Positions 8,421-15,985 of a stretch of 37,195 bases of DNA are shown in pieces. The DNA lies in contig NZ_VKAB01000061.1 of NCBI RefSeq assembly GCF_009769385.1, forward strand, positions 1 to 37,195, read 5' to 3'. Origin of the DNA: Saccharothrix deserti. GTDB taxonomy: Bacteria > Actinomycetota > Actinomycetes > Mycobacteriales > Pseudonocardiaceae. The notes beneath the pieces are model-generated. The model searched no databases. It was not told the origin of the DNA and saw only the letters and a program-made list of their open reading frames with translations. A program made the position numbers and the translations under genes. Position 1 is the first letter of the stretch, and every line of letters starts with the position of its first letter.

Positions 8421-8597
8421 TCACTCGCCCCGGTCGTGGAGCGGGGCGAACGGGTGGGTGCGCCGGAAGTACGCGTCGGCGGCGTGTCGGTCGCCCGCGA
8501 AGTTGATCGCCTCGGCGCTGCCGGTCGCGAGCGCCGCTCCGACCACACCCAGACCCGCGCCCCGCAGCAGTGGGCTCCTACGGATGGGAGGTGTCAT
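8421..8597 (-). CDS. 58-residue Tat-type exported mini-protein
   Basis: Below the usual ORF length cutoff. It begins ATG 8597 (MTPPIRRSPLLRGAGLGVVG), continues through a hydrophobic AALATGSAEA cleavage-like region, and ends DAYFRRTHPFAPLHDRGE before a TGA at 8421-8423. RRSPLLR resembles a twin-arginine motif, followed by an h-region and a short polar tail. A GGGAGGTGTC on the opposite strand here does not serve this gene, and its own ribosome binding site is weak. It is 11 bp from the Tat-type SDR and very likely co-transcribed with it. No family recognised. It could be a small partner or anchor for the SDR. Confidence 0.55.
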   Translation of the reverse strand: MTPPIRRSPLLRGAGLGVVGAALATGSAEAINFAGDRHAADAYFRRTHPFAPLHDRGE

Positions 8598-8681
8598 GGC
8601 ACCAAGGCAACCGCTCGGACCTCACCGCCGGCCAATACCTGTGCCCATACGTTTCGGGCATGGACGGTTTCGACGGACGTT

Positions 8682-8856
8682 GACACCCGTGTGCTGCGGT
8701 ACTTCGTCGCCGTCGCCGAGCGGTTGAGCTTCACCCGGGCGGCCAGGGACCTCTACGTCGCGCAGCCATCGCTGTCGCGGCAGATCCGGCGGCTGGAGAC
8801 ACGGCTCGGCGTGGACCTGTCCACCCGGCCCGAAGTCCGGCTCACCTCGGCCGGTG
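8682..8856 (+). pseudogene. LysR-family regulator, N-terminal HTH stub
   Basis: The frame reads DTRVLRYFVAVAERLSFTRA, then ARDLYVAQPSLSRQIRRLET, then RLGVDLSTR..VRLTSAGE, a textbook LysR winged-helix domain of about 58 residues. The effector-binding domain is absent: after SAGE the sequence turns to low-complexity Pro/Ser. The expected start codon before GAC ACC is GTT, so even initiation is lost unless a distant start is used. The next stretch (about 8890-8993) encodes QYNQPCTGPGLTVGGDLDKL in plus orientation and may be a fragment of another gene. Its head-to-head placement with the SDR operon is the usual LysR/target arrangement, so it probably once controlled 7558-8597. Confidence 0.72.
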
Positions 8857-8993
8857 AGCAGTCGCCGCCAGCCGCGTCCCCAACCTCTCAGGTCAGTACA
8901 ACCAGCCCTGCACCGGCCCCGGGCTGACCGTGGGCGGCGACCTCGACAAGCTCGCCTTCAACAACCAGCGCGTCGATCATTTGCAAGCCCTTG

Positions 8994-11900
8994 TCAGGGT
9001 GAACACGGCGCGCCGCGTCTGCTGCCCGTCGGCGGTGAGGTGCCCGTTCCCGGGTGGTCAACCAGCGCAGGAAGGCCGCTGCCTCCCTGCTTGAAGGCGT
9101 GGTCGTACGCCTCCGGTGTCAGGCCGGCACGGACCATCTCGGTGATGCGGTAGACGTCGCCGCGTTCGGCCGCGGGCAGCGGCGCGCGAACCGCGTCGCG
9201 GGCTGCGGCGGCTGCGCCGAGCAGTCGGGCGGCTTGCGCGTGGGCACCCCCGAGGGCTTCGGCGCCGGCGAGGCCCTCGAAGGCGAGGGCGAGCGCGCGC
9301 GGGTCGCCGGTGCGGCCGGCGTGATCGAGTCCTTCCCGGTGGAGTTTCCAGGCGGTGTCGGCGTCTCCGCGCTGTTCGGCGATGAAACCGAGTTCGGCCA
9401 GGATGAGCGCCACTCCGTGGTCGCCTTCCCATCGACGGCACCAGTCGAGCCAGGCGTACAGGTGGTTCTCGGCGTCTTCCAGCCTGCCTTGGCGACGGGC
9501 CACGAGCCCCAGGCCGACCTCGGCGAATTCCCGGCCACGCTGGTAGGCGTGCGCCACGGCCAGCCGCCTGGCGCGTTCGTGGAGGTCCTGGGCGCGGTCG
9601 AGGTCGCCGGTGAGCACGGCGGTGCGGCCGAGCCGCGCCAGCATCTTGGACACGTCGTTCCACAGTTCGAGGTCGCGGGCGAGCCGATGACCTTCCTGGC
9701 GCAGGCGTTCGGCGGCGCCGTAGTCGCCGGTCACCTCGGCCAGGTCCCCGAGGACGTAGGTGGCGTGCAGCCGGCCCCATCCGTCGCCGAGTTCCTGGAA
9801 GCGTGCGTTCGCAAGCCTTGCATCGGCGCGTGCCTGGTCCTGCTTGCCCTGGTAGAAGAGGACTTCGGCGCGGGCCGACAGCGCCGCGGCGGCGCCCCAG
9901 TGGTCCCCCATGGCGTCGAAGTCGGCGTGCGCCCGGTCGGCGAGGTCGAGGGTCACGGCGGGATCGCCGAACCCGGTCCGGCCCAACGCGATGAACCACC
10001 GCGCGCGGGCCCGTCCGGCGGGGTCGTCGATGGTGTCGTACAGCTTCAACACCGCCTGGCTGTCGCTCTCGCACGTGTCGAGCAGGAGCAGCGACATGCC
10101 CGCCCGCCAAGCCCTGGCGGCCGCCTCCCGCTCGGGAGTGCCGCCGACCGACAACGCGAGGTCGAGCGAGCGCCGGGCCTCGGCGAACCGGCCGCGCAGG
10201 AACCAGAACCACGCCAGGGCGTTGACCAGCCGCAGCGCGGTGTCGGCGACGTCACGGCGCACGGCGTGCGCGAGGGCGGCGCGCACGTTGGCGGCCTCGA
10301 CCTCCAGCCGTTCCAGCCACAGTCGCTGCTCGCGGCCCCGGAGCCGGGCGTCGGCACGCTCGGCGAAGTCGACGTAGTAGGCGAGATGGCGGTCGCGGGT
10401 GCGCCGGTCTTCCTCGTCGTCGGCCTCGGCCAGCCGCTCCGCGCAATAGGCCGCGACCGACTCCAGCAGTCGGTACCGGCCATTCCGCTGAACGACCAGG
10501 GACCGGTCGACCAGCCGTCCGAGCAGGTCGAGGACGTCTTCACGGCGCACCCGCCCGTCGGCGCACACCGCCTCGGCGGCCTCCAACCCGCAGCCGTCGG
10601 CGCACGCGGCCAAACGGCGCAGCACGATCTGTTCCAGCTCGCTGAGCAGGCCCCAGCTCCAGTCGATGGTCGCGCGCAGCGTGCGCTGTCGGGTCGGGGC
10701 GGCGCGCAGCGTCGCGGTGAGCACCCGGAAGCGGTCGTCGAGCCGGGCGGCGAGGTCGGCCACGGACATGACGCGCACCCGGGCGGCGGCCATCTCCAGC
10801 GCGAGCGGGATGCCGTCCAGGCGACGGCAGATCGTGGCGACGGCCTCCGCATTGCCCGGCTGGAGGCGGAAGTCGGGAGCGGCGGCGGTGGCGCGGGCGA
10901 CGAAGAGCCGCACCGCGTTCGACTGCTCCGGTCCGTCCGCGTCCGGTCCGGGCAGGTCCAAGGGCGCGACGGGCCACAGGCGTTCACCGACCACCGCGAG
11001 CGGCTCCTGGCTGGTGGCCAGGACCCGCAGTGCGGGCGCGGCACGCAGCAGCCGTGCGGTCAGCTCGGCGGCCGGCTCGACGACGTGCTCGCAGTTGTCC
11101 AGCACGAGCAGCATGTCCCGGCCCGCGACGGCGTCGGCGAGCCGGCCGGACACGGGGCGCACGGGAGCCCGCAGGTCGTCCCGCAGACCGAGCACCGCCG
11201 CGACGGCCTCGTGCACCTCGGCGGCGGTCCGTGCCGTGGCGAGCTCCACCAGCCAGACGCCATCCGGGTGTTCGTCGGCACGGCGCGCGGCCACTTCCAG
11301 CGCGAGCCGCGTCTTGCCGACGCCGCCGGCCCCGGTCAGCGTCACCAGCCGCTCGGACGCCAGCAGCGCGTCGATCCGCCGCACGTCCCCGGTGCGGCCG
11401 ATCAAGTCCGTCAACGGCGCGGGCAGGTTGTCGCGCGGCCGGGTCTCGGGTGCGGCGGGGGCGAGGGCGGCGTCCTGCCGCAGAATCGCCTCGTGCAGCT
11501 CGGCCAGTTCGCGGCCGGGATCGAGGCCGAGGTCGTCGCGCAGCCGATCGCGCAACTCGCCGAGACTCGCCAGCGCCTCGTCCTGGCGGCCCGCGAGGTA
11601 CAGGGCACGGGCGTGCGCGGACCGCAACCGCTCGCGCAGCGGATGCGCCGCGACGAGTTCGCCCAGCTCACCTGCCAGCACGGTGTGCTCACCGAGTTCG
11701 AGCCGCGCCTCGGCGAGCTCTTCGAGCGCGGCCAGTCGCCGCTCTTCGAGCCGCCGGGCTTCGGCGCGCACGAACTCCTCGGCGGCGTGGTCGGCGAACG
11801 CCGCTGTGCCGCGCCACAACCCCGTGGCCTCGCCGAGCAGTCGGGCCTTGGCGCGCGGGTCGCCGGTGACTGCCCGCGCGCGGCGCAGCAGCGCTTCGAA

Positions 11901-12215
11901 GCGTGCGGCGTCGACCGCGTCGTCGTCCACTCGCAGCAGGTAACCCGGCGGCCGGGACTCGATCAGGTCGCGGCCTCCGGGCTCGGCGTCCTCCAGGGTG
12001 CGCCGCAGCAACGAGATCTTGGACCGCAGCGTGCGGACGTCGTTCGCCGGGGGCGCGTCGCCCCACAGCGCTTCGATGAGCCGGTCCACCGAGACGGCCC
12101 GGCCCCGGTGCACCAGCAGTGCGGTCAGGAGGGTGCGGACCCTGGTCTCGCGCACCCGGACGGGGTGCCCGTGCGACGTCCACACCTCCAGGGGGCCCAG
12201 CACTCCGAAACGCAC
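8994..12215 (-). CDS. SARP-family regulator with BTAD, NB-ARC and TPR domains
   Basis: 1073 residues. It has an OmpR-type winged helix (1-95, MRFGVLGPLEVW to GYLLRVDDDAVD), a bacterial transcriptional activation domain (about 98-245), an NB-ARC ATPase with Walker A TGAGGVGKT (about 294-302) and VLDNCEHVVEP, then a helical TPR-like C-terminus. This is the architecture of large SARP/AfsR-like activators of specialised metabolism, which bind direct heptamer repeats near -35. GTG 12215 is the start. The last ~20 residues (PGTGTSPPTGSRRG) look like read-through into foreign sequence, so the native C-terminus may be altered. It is divergent from the imine reductase-like gene across a 75-bp gap, its most likely target along with itself. 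Confidence 0.88.
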   Translation of the reverse strand: MRFGVLGPLEVWTSHGHPVRVRETRVRTLLTALLVHRGRAVSVDRLIEALWGDAPPANDVRTLRSKISLLRRTLEDAEPGGRDLIESRPPGYLLRVDDDAVDAARFEALLRRARAVTGDPRAKARLLGEATGLWRGTAAFADHAAEEFVRAEARRLEERRLAALEELAEARLELGEHTVLAGELGELVAAHPLRERLRSAHARALYLAGRQDEALASLGELRDRLRDDLGLDPGRELAELHEAILRQDAALAPAAPETRPRDNLPAPLTDLIGRTGDVRRIDALLASERLVTLTGAGGVGKTRLALEVAARRADEHPDGVWLVELATARTAAEVHEAVAAVLGLRDDLRAPVRPVSGRLADAVAGRDMLLVLDNCEHVVEPAAELTARLLRAAPALRVLATSQEPLAVVGERLWPVAPLDLPGPDADGPEQSNAVRLFVARATAAAPDFRLQPGNAEAVATICRRLDGIPLALEMAAARVRVMSVADLAARLDDRFRVLTATLRAAPTRQRTLRATIDWSWGLLSELEQIVLRRLAACADGCGLEAAEAVCADGRVRREDVLDLLGRLVDRSLVVQRNGRYRLLESVAAYCAERLAEADDEEDRRTRDRHLAYYVDFAERADARLRGREQRLWLERLEVEAANVRAALAHAVRRDVADTALRLVNALAWFWFLRGRFAEARRSLDLALSVGGTPEREAAARAWRAGMSLLLLDTCESDSQAVLKLYDTIDDPAGRARARWFIALGRTGFGDPAVTLDLADRAHADFDAMGDHWGAAAALSARAEVLFYQGKQDQARADARLANARFQELGDGWGRLHATYVLGDLAEVTGDYGAAERLRQEGHRLARDLELWNDVSKMLARLGRTAVLTGDLDRAQDLHERARRLAVAHAYQRGREFAEVGLGLVARRQGRLEDAENHLYAWLDWCRRWEGDHGVALILAELGFIAEQRGDADTAWKLHREGLDHAGRTGDPRALALAFEGLAGAEALGGAHAQAARLLGAAAAARDAVRAPLPAAERGDVYRITEMVRAGLTPEAYDHAFKQGGSGLPALVDHPGTGTSPPTGSRRGAPCSP

Positions 12216-12290
12216 CGCGCCACGTTACCCACTACCTCGCCGCAACCTTTCCGGAGATCGACCGGAACACCCCTGACGCACAGTCGTGCC

Positions 12291-13172
12291 ATGACCAACA
12301 CACCGAACGCCGATCTCGGCAACGAACCCGTCACCGTCATCGGCCTGGGCCTGATGGGCACGGCACTCGCTGCGGCCTTCCTCGATGCGGGCCACCCGAC
12401 AACGGTGTGGAACCGCACGCCCGCCAAGGCGGTCGAGCTGGTCGCCCAAGGGGCCGTGCTCGCGCCGTCCACGGCCGACGCCCTCCGGGCGAGTTCCCTG
12501 GTCGTCGTCTGCCTCAGCGACGCGGCCTCGGTACGCGAGGCGCTCGCTCCGCACCGGGCCGAGCTCGTCGGCCGGACCCTCGTCAACCTGACCTCCGGGA
12601 CCTCCGACGAGGCCCGCGAGCTGTCGACGTGGACCGGCGACTACCTGGACGGCGCCATCATGGCGATCCCCGGGGTGATCGGCCGCCCGGAGGCGTTCTT
12701 GCTGTTCAGCGGATCACCAGAGGCGTTCGGGAAGCACCGCGACAGCCTCGATCGACTCGGTAGCGCGACCTTCTTCGGCGAGGACCCGGGTCTCGCGTCC
12801 CTGTACGACGTGGCCCTGCTCGGCGTCATGTGGGGCACGCTCAACGCGTTCCTGCACGGAGCGGCGCTGCTGGGTACGGCCAAGGTCGACGCGACCGCCT
12901 TCGCGCCGTTCGCCAACCAGTGGGTCGGCAGCGTGACCGGGTTCATCAGCGCGTACGCCGATCAGATCGACCGCGGCGCATACCCCGCCGAGGACGCCAC
13001 CTTGGAGACCCATCTGGGCACCATGAAGTACCTGGTGCGGGAAAGCGCGGCCGCCGGCATCGATACCGACTGGCCCGCCCGCATCCAGGCCCTGACCGAG
13101 CGCGCCATCGACGGGGGCCACGCCGGAACGAGCTACGCCAGCCTCATCGAGGTCTTCCGAGGCCAGGCATAG
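12291..13172 (+). CDS. Imine reductase-like NAD(P)-dependent oxidoreductase (paralogue 1)
   Basis: 293 residues of the beta-hydroxyacid dehydrogenase superfamily. The N-terminal Rossmann fold carries VTVIGLGLMGTALAAAF (13-29), VWNRTPAKA and VNLTSGTSDEA. A C-terminal helical dimerisation domain contains YDVALLGVMWGTLNAF. The VNLTSG motif and the all-helical C-terminal half fit imine reductases/reductive aminases rather than 6-phosphogluconate or hydroxyisobutyrate dehydrogenases, whose catalytic Lys motif is absent. The Asp of LYDVALL sits in the region proposed to hold the proton donor in some imine reductases. The gene is likely leaderless or weakly led (ATG 12291, no clear ribosome binding site). 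About half its residues match 18571-19434. Confidence 0.84.
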   Translation: MTNTPNADLGNEPVTVIGLGLMGTALAAAFLDAGHPTTVWNRTPAKAVELVAQGAVLAPSTADALRASSLVVVCLSDAASVREALAPHRAELVGRTLVNLTSGTSDEARELSTWTGDYLDGAIMAIPGVIGRPEAFLLFSGSPEAFGKHRDSLDRLGSATFFGEDPGLASLYDVALLGVMWGTLNAFLHGAALLGTAKVDATAFAPFANQWVGSVTGFISAYADQIDRGAYPAEDATLETHLGTMKYLVRESAAAGIDTDWPARIQALTERAIDGGHAGTSYASLIEVFRGQA

Positions 13173-13245
13173 CCGACAGCCGCCAGGCGGGAACCGGAAA
13201 TCCGAACGGGCCGACGACCTGGTGCCAGCGGGTTTCCGACGTGTC

Positions 13246-13270
13246 GCCTGCACCTCGCGGAGGTGCAGGC
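13246..13270 (+). terminator. Perfect 11-bp hairpin after the imine reductase gene
   Basis: GCCTGCACCTC, loop GCG, then GAGGTGCAGGC. The stem is very stable and lies 73 bp beyond the stop, without a T tract, as is common for actinobacterial terminators. It could also serve transcripts from the other side, but only remnants lie there. Confidence 0.6.
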
Positions 13271-13314
13271 GCACCGCGTCACACGGGACCGGATTCCCGT
13301 CCGGTGTGGGTATG

Positions 13315-13522
13315 TGGCCCCTGCGAATCCGGGGCGGGTGGCCTGCATGGAGCCGACGGTGATGATCCGTCCGCCGTTCCCGAGGATCCGGGCGGCGGCC
13401 CGGATGGCCGTGGTGACGCCACCGACGTTGACGGCGAGTTGGCGGCCGAAGGCAGCGAGGTCACCGTCGACGTCGTCGACCCTGCCGCCGACGTAGGTCG
13501 CGGCGTTGTTCACCAGCGTTGC
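13315..13522 (-). pseudogene. Internal fragment of a short-chain dehydrogenase
   Basis: The minus strand encodes ATLVNNAATYVGGRVDDVDG, then RQLAVNVGGVTTAIRAAARI and GGRIITVGSMQATRPG. These are the NNAG-region helix, the alpha4 asparagine and the active-site Ser strand of a classical SDR. The nucleotide-binding N-terminus and the YxxxK C-terminus are both gone, so it cannot function. Its upstream edge coincides with the start of a TPR-like remnant on the other strand, marking a deletion junction near 13520. Confidence 0.68.
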
Positions 13523-13830
13523 TCGCCGCTGGCGACGACCTCGGCCACGCCCGGCTGAGCACAACCCGCGCGGACGTCGTTGTGCGCACCGGCCGCCCCA
13601 CCGACGCCGTGCCCCTGCTGACGAACGCGCTGCCGGTCGCCACCCGATCGGGTTCCCCCCTCCACATAGCCGACGTGCAGGCGGCCCTCGGCCGCTGCGC
13701 CCAAGCCACGGGCGATCCCGACCGGGCGGTCGAGTGGTTCACCGCCGCCCAGACGAACTACCTCGCCGCCCACTACAGCGACCGCGCCGACGCCATGAGC
13801 GTGGCAATCGCCTACTGCGCAACCACAGCC
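13519..13830 (+). pseudogene. C-terminal TPR fragment, probably from a STAND/SARP-type regulator
   Basis: The plus frame encodes ARLSTTRADVVVRTGRPTDA, LLTNALPVATRSG, ADVQAALGRCAQATGDPDRA and VEWFTAAQTNYLAAHYSDRA. These are two to three TPR-like helical hairpins resembling the tail of large regulators. No ATPase or DNA-binding part precedes it. The frame stays open to 14070, but after about 13830 composition becomes Arg/Pro-rich and unlike protein. Parent gene uncertain. Confidence 0.5.
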
Positions 13831-14430
13831 GACCCCAGGCCGGGATCACGAGACCGGCACCGCCGAGCAACCGGCATGCCTACTTCAGCGCACCCAGCGC
13901 AGCAGCGTGAAGAAGGTGCAGTCCGGCACCGCCCTGCCGCGTCACCAGTCGCGGAACCGCGCCCTGGTCGACCCGCGTCACGACCCGGCTCCGGCAGTGA
14001 CACGGCGAGGCCGGAAATCCCCGACATCCGGAATCACCGCGCTCCTGCCGGGATCAGGGCGGCACCGTGATCACTACCCGGTGACACGGGCCCGGTCGAC
14101 CACCGACGGCGTGATCATGGTGCCGCCCGCACGCACCCTCAACACGAGGCCGGGGTCGTGTCCCATGCCGGGTAACGGCTGTTGGCTGATGTCGCGGGCA
14201 GGACCAGGCTGAGCGGCGAACTGTCAGGGACGTTGCTGGAGCTGCGGCGTCCTCGGGCGCGACATGACCCGCGCCGGTGCTGTCCCCGCTGGCTGACCCG
14301 GCCCCTGATCCCCTGAGGCAGCGGAGCACCCGACAGAACAGCAAGCCGGACACCCCGCGCGCCCGGATTCAGGAAGCAGGCTCCGACTCCGACGAGGGAC
14401 GCCGGGGAAGATCACTCCAGCAGTCGTGGA
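13831..14430. other. 600 bp without a recognisable gene
   Basis: Both strands hold only short, arginine-rich open stretches. One minus-strand tail (about 14079-14205, LPGMGHDPGLVLRVRAGGTM and ITPSVVDRARVTG before a stop) looks protein-like and may be the end of a lost gene; no family recognised. Confidence 0.45.
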
Positions 14431-14900
14431 TCACCGGTGCCAGCGGTCGAGGATCGCAGCCACGAGATCGGCGAGGCTTGCGGTGTGGTAGTCGAATGAG
14501 TCGGTGGCGAGAGGCGGGTCTCCGACAGGCCGTTGGACATAGGCCGTGCGCAGTCCCAGTGCTTGTGCGCCCCGGAGGTCCCATGCGTGAGCGGCGACCA
14601 TGAGAACGCGCTCGGGTGCACCGCCGCCGGCGATTTCGACGGCGAGCCGGTAGGCGTCGGGGGCAGGTTTGTAGCTCTGAGCGTCCTCCGCCGAGAGCAG
14701 GTAGTGCCATCGCAGTCCGGCCTGGGCGTTGAGGTGGGTCAGCGTTGCCCGGCTCGCGTTGGACAGGCCTGCGAGAGGGAAGTGTCGCGCGAGTCGTTCG
14801 AGGGCTTCGATGGTGTCGGGCCAGGGATCGAGCCGCCGTTCGGCGGTGGCGAGCCTGTCGACGGCGGCAGCGTCGGTTACCCCGCACTTGGCCGCCCACG
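14431..14900 (-). pseudogene. Haloacid dehalogenase-like (HAD type II) C-terminal remnant
   Basis: The minus frame ending at a TGA (14431-14433) encodes AVDRLATAERRLDPWPDTIE, LARHFPLAGLSNASRATL, then LLSAEDAQSYKPAPDAYRLA, and ERVLMVAAHAWDLRGAQALG. The motifs LSN (HAD motif II), the conserved YKP Lys (motif III) and AAHAWD (motif IV) are those of 2-haloacid dehalogenases. The first ~90 residues, including the nucleophilic Asp (DVFGTL motif), are missing and no start codon precedes the fragment, so it is inactive. Confidence 0.78.
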
Positions 14901-15030
14901 GTCGACATTCCGACTTTCAGCGTGTGGAGCCCAGGAACCTCACGAGCGAGCCCGACCCAGCGCCTCCGGCAGGCTATAACCAGTGATCATCCAGCCAGCC
15001 CAACCGGTACCTACATACAAGTCGGAAGCT

Positions 15031-15290
15031 CACGGTGGGGCTCACCCGGTTCGCCGAGCACTTCCAGGCCGACACGCCCGTGGACGATCCGAGGTGGGGC
15101 ACACGGTTCGGCGGCTGGTCACGGTGATGGAGCTGTTCACCGGCAACGATCCCTCGCTTCGGGAGCTGATGGCCGGGTTCTTCCGGGAACACGGGGCCGG
15201 AGTGCTGAAGGACATGATGACGTCCGACGTCGGCGACGGTTGTGGGACCACGTCGGCCGGGCCGTGCGCGCAGGAGTAAAAGACTCTTGA
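15031..15290 (+). pseudogene. TipAS-type MerR regulator, C-terminal remnant with two frameshifts
   Basis: Three successive frames give LTRFAEHFQADTPVDDPR, then TVRRLVTVMELFTGNDPSLR plus ELMAGFFREHGAGVLKDMM, then LWDHVGRAVRAGVKDS before a stop at 15288-15290. Together they trace the ligand-binding domain of TipA-like MerR proteins ('TPVDDPRV..LVRRW..L...FTGGDP' and 'L..YVGRA'). One base seems lost near 15093 and another shift lies near 15240. The DNA-binding half is absent. The stop overlaps the -35 of the next promoter. Confidence 0.66.
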
Positions 15291-15315
15291 CATGGTGTCC
15301 GCAGCGCTTTACATT
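15287..15315 (+). promoter_or_regulatory. Strong sigma-A-type promoter, TTGACA-N17-TACATT
   Basis: A consensus -35 (15287-15292) and a near-consensus -10 (15310-15315) are separated by exactly 17 bp. Predicted initiation is near 15322, thirty bases before the GTG of the membrane-protein gene. It is the best promoter match seen in the window. Confidence 0.75.
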
Positions 15316-15320
15316 CGGCG

Positions 15321-15340
15321 ATGTCAAAGTTGTTTTACAT
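15321..15340 (+). promoter_or_regulatory. Operator-like inverted repeat over the transcription start
   Basis: ATGTCAAAGTTGTTTTACAT is an imperfect palindrome (ATGT.AAA / TTT.ACAT) placed right at the predicted start of transcription. A third half-site TTTACATT (15308-15315) overlaps the -10 box. The natural candidate ligand is the Xre-type repressor encoded 420 bp downstream in the same operon, implying autorepression; this is inference. Confidence 0.55.
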
Positions 15341-15351
15341 TGGGAGTGGGC

Positions 15352-15764
15352 GTGACCCGAGGAGAAGCACGCGTGGATCATGGCGCTGGTCACTGCCTGC
15401 GCGTACGTGACCTACCTCGTCATCATCCTGGGGCCGCTGGCCGAGATGCCGTATGTGGCGGCTCTGCTGTGGACCGTGGGTGTGGCGATCGCCGTGACGA
15501 TCGTGCTCAGCACCGCCGCCGAACTCACCACGCCGAAGGACTCCCGGGAGAAAGGACGAGCGGGACCGGGAGATCGAGCGGTTCGGTGAGTACATCGGCC
15601 AGTCGTTCACCGCCATCGGCGGGGTGTCGACGCTGGTCATGGCGATGGCCGAGGTCGACCACTTCTGGATCGCCAACGCGATCCACCTCGCGTTCGCGAT
15701 ATCCGGTCTGCTCGCTTCCGTGGCCAAGATCTTCGCCTACCGTCGGGGATTTCAGTCGTGGTGA
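15352..15764 (+). pseudogene. Four-helix membrane protein, frameshifted, first gene of Xre/oxidoreductase operon
   Basis: Frames combine to KHAWIMALVTACAYVTYLVI, PYVAALLWTVGVAIAVTIVL, AELTTPKDSREK, then DEREIERFGEYIGQ-like, VSTLVMAMAEVDHFWIANAI and AFAISGLLASVAKIFAYRRG ending FQSW. One extra A in the AAAGG at 15551-15555 shifts the frame after REK, and a second shift near 15358-15364 separates GTG 15352 (TR-E-like start) from the KHAWIM frame. The product would be a small four-helix membrane protein often encoded beside an HTH regulator. Its stop overlaps the regulator's start (GTGA). Either a recent pseudogene or a sequence error; the downstream genes do not depend on its frame except for coupling. 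Confidence 0.7.
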
Positions 15765-15985
15765 AGTCGACCAAGGTCACGAACTCGATCCGGGCGCTGC
15801 GGTTCGCCAACGGCGAGATGCCCCAGGCGGAGCTAGCGGCACGGATCGGTGTGACCAGGCAAACCATCATCGCCATCGAGCAGGGGCGTTATTCGCCGTC
15901 GCTGGAGATGGCATTCCGGATCGCGCGGGTCTTCAAGGTTCCGCTCGATGACGTTTTCCAGTACCCGGATGGGGAGAAATCATGA
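15761..15985 (+). CDS. Xre-family helix-turn-helix regulator
   Basis: 74 residues, almost entirely a Cro/CI-type HTH: MPQAELAARIGVTRQTIIAI and EQGRYSPSLEMAFRIARVFK, then VPLDDVFQYPDGEKS. This YozG/YgzD-like minimal form is common as an autoregulator in operons with small membrane proteins. GTG 15761 overlaps the preceding stop by the GTGA arrangement; GTG 15758 is an alternative. It overlaps the next gene by ATGA. Likely binds the palindrome at 15321-15340 and controls the whole operon. Confidence 0.86.
   Translation: MKSTKVTNSIRALRFANGEMPQAELAARIGVTRQTIIAIEQGRYSPSLEMAFRIARVFKVPLDDVFQYPDGEKS

Noticed and set aside
9054..13172. Very long plus-strand open frame (1372 codons) opposite the SARP gene
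   Set aside because: It is the antisense shadow of the GC-rich SARP gene running into the imine reductase frame; the real start is ATG 12291.
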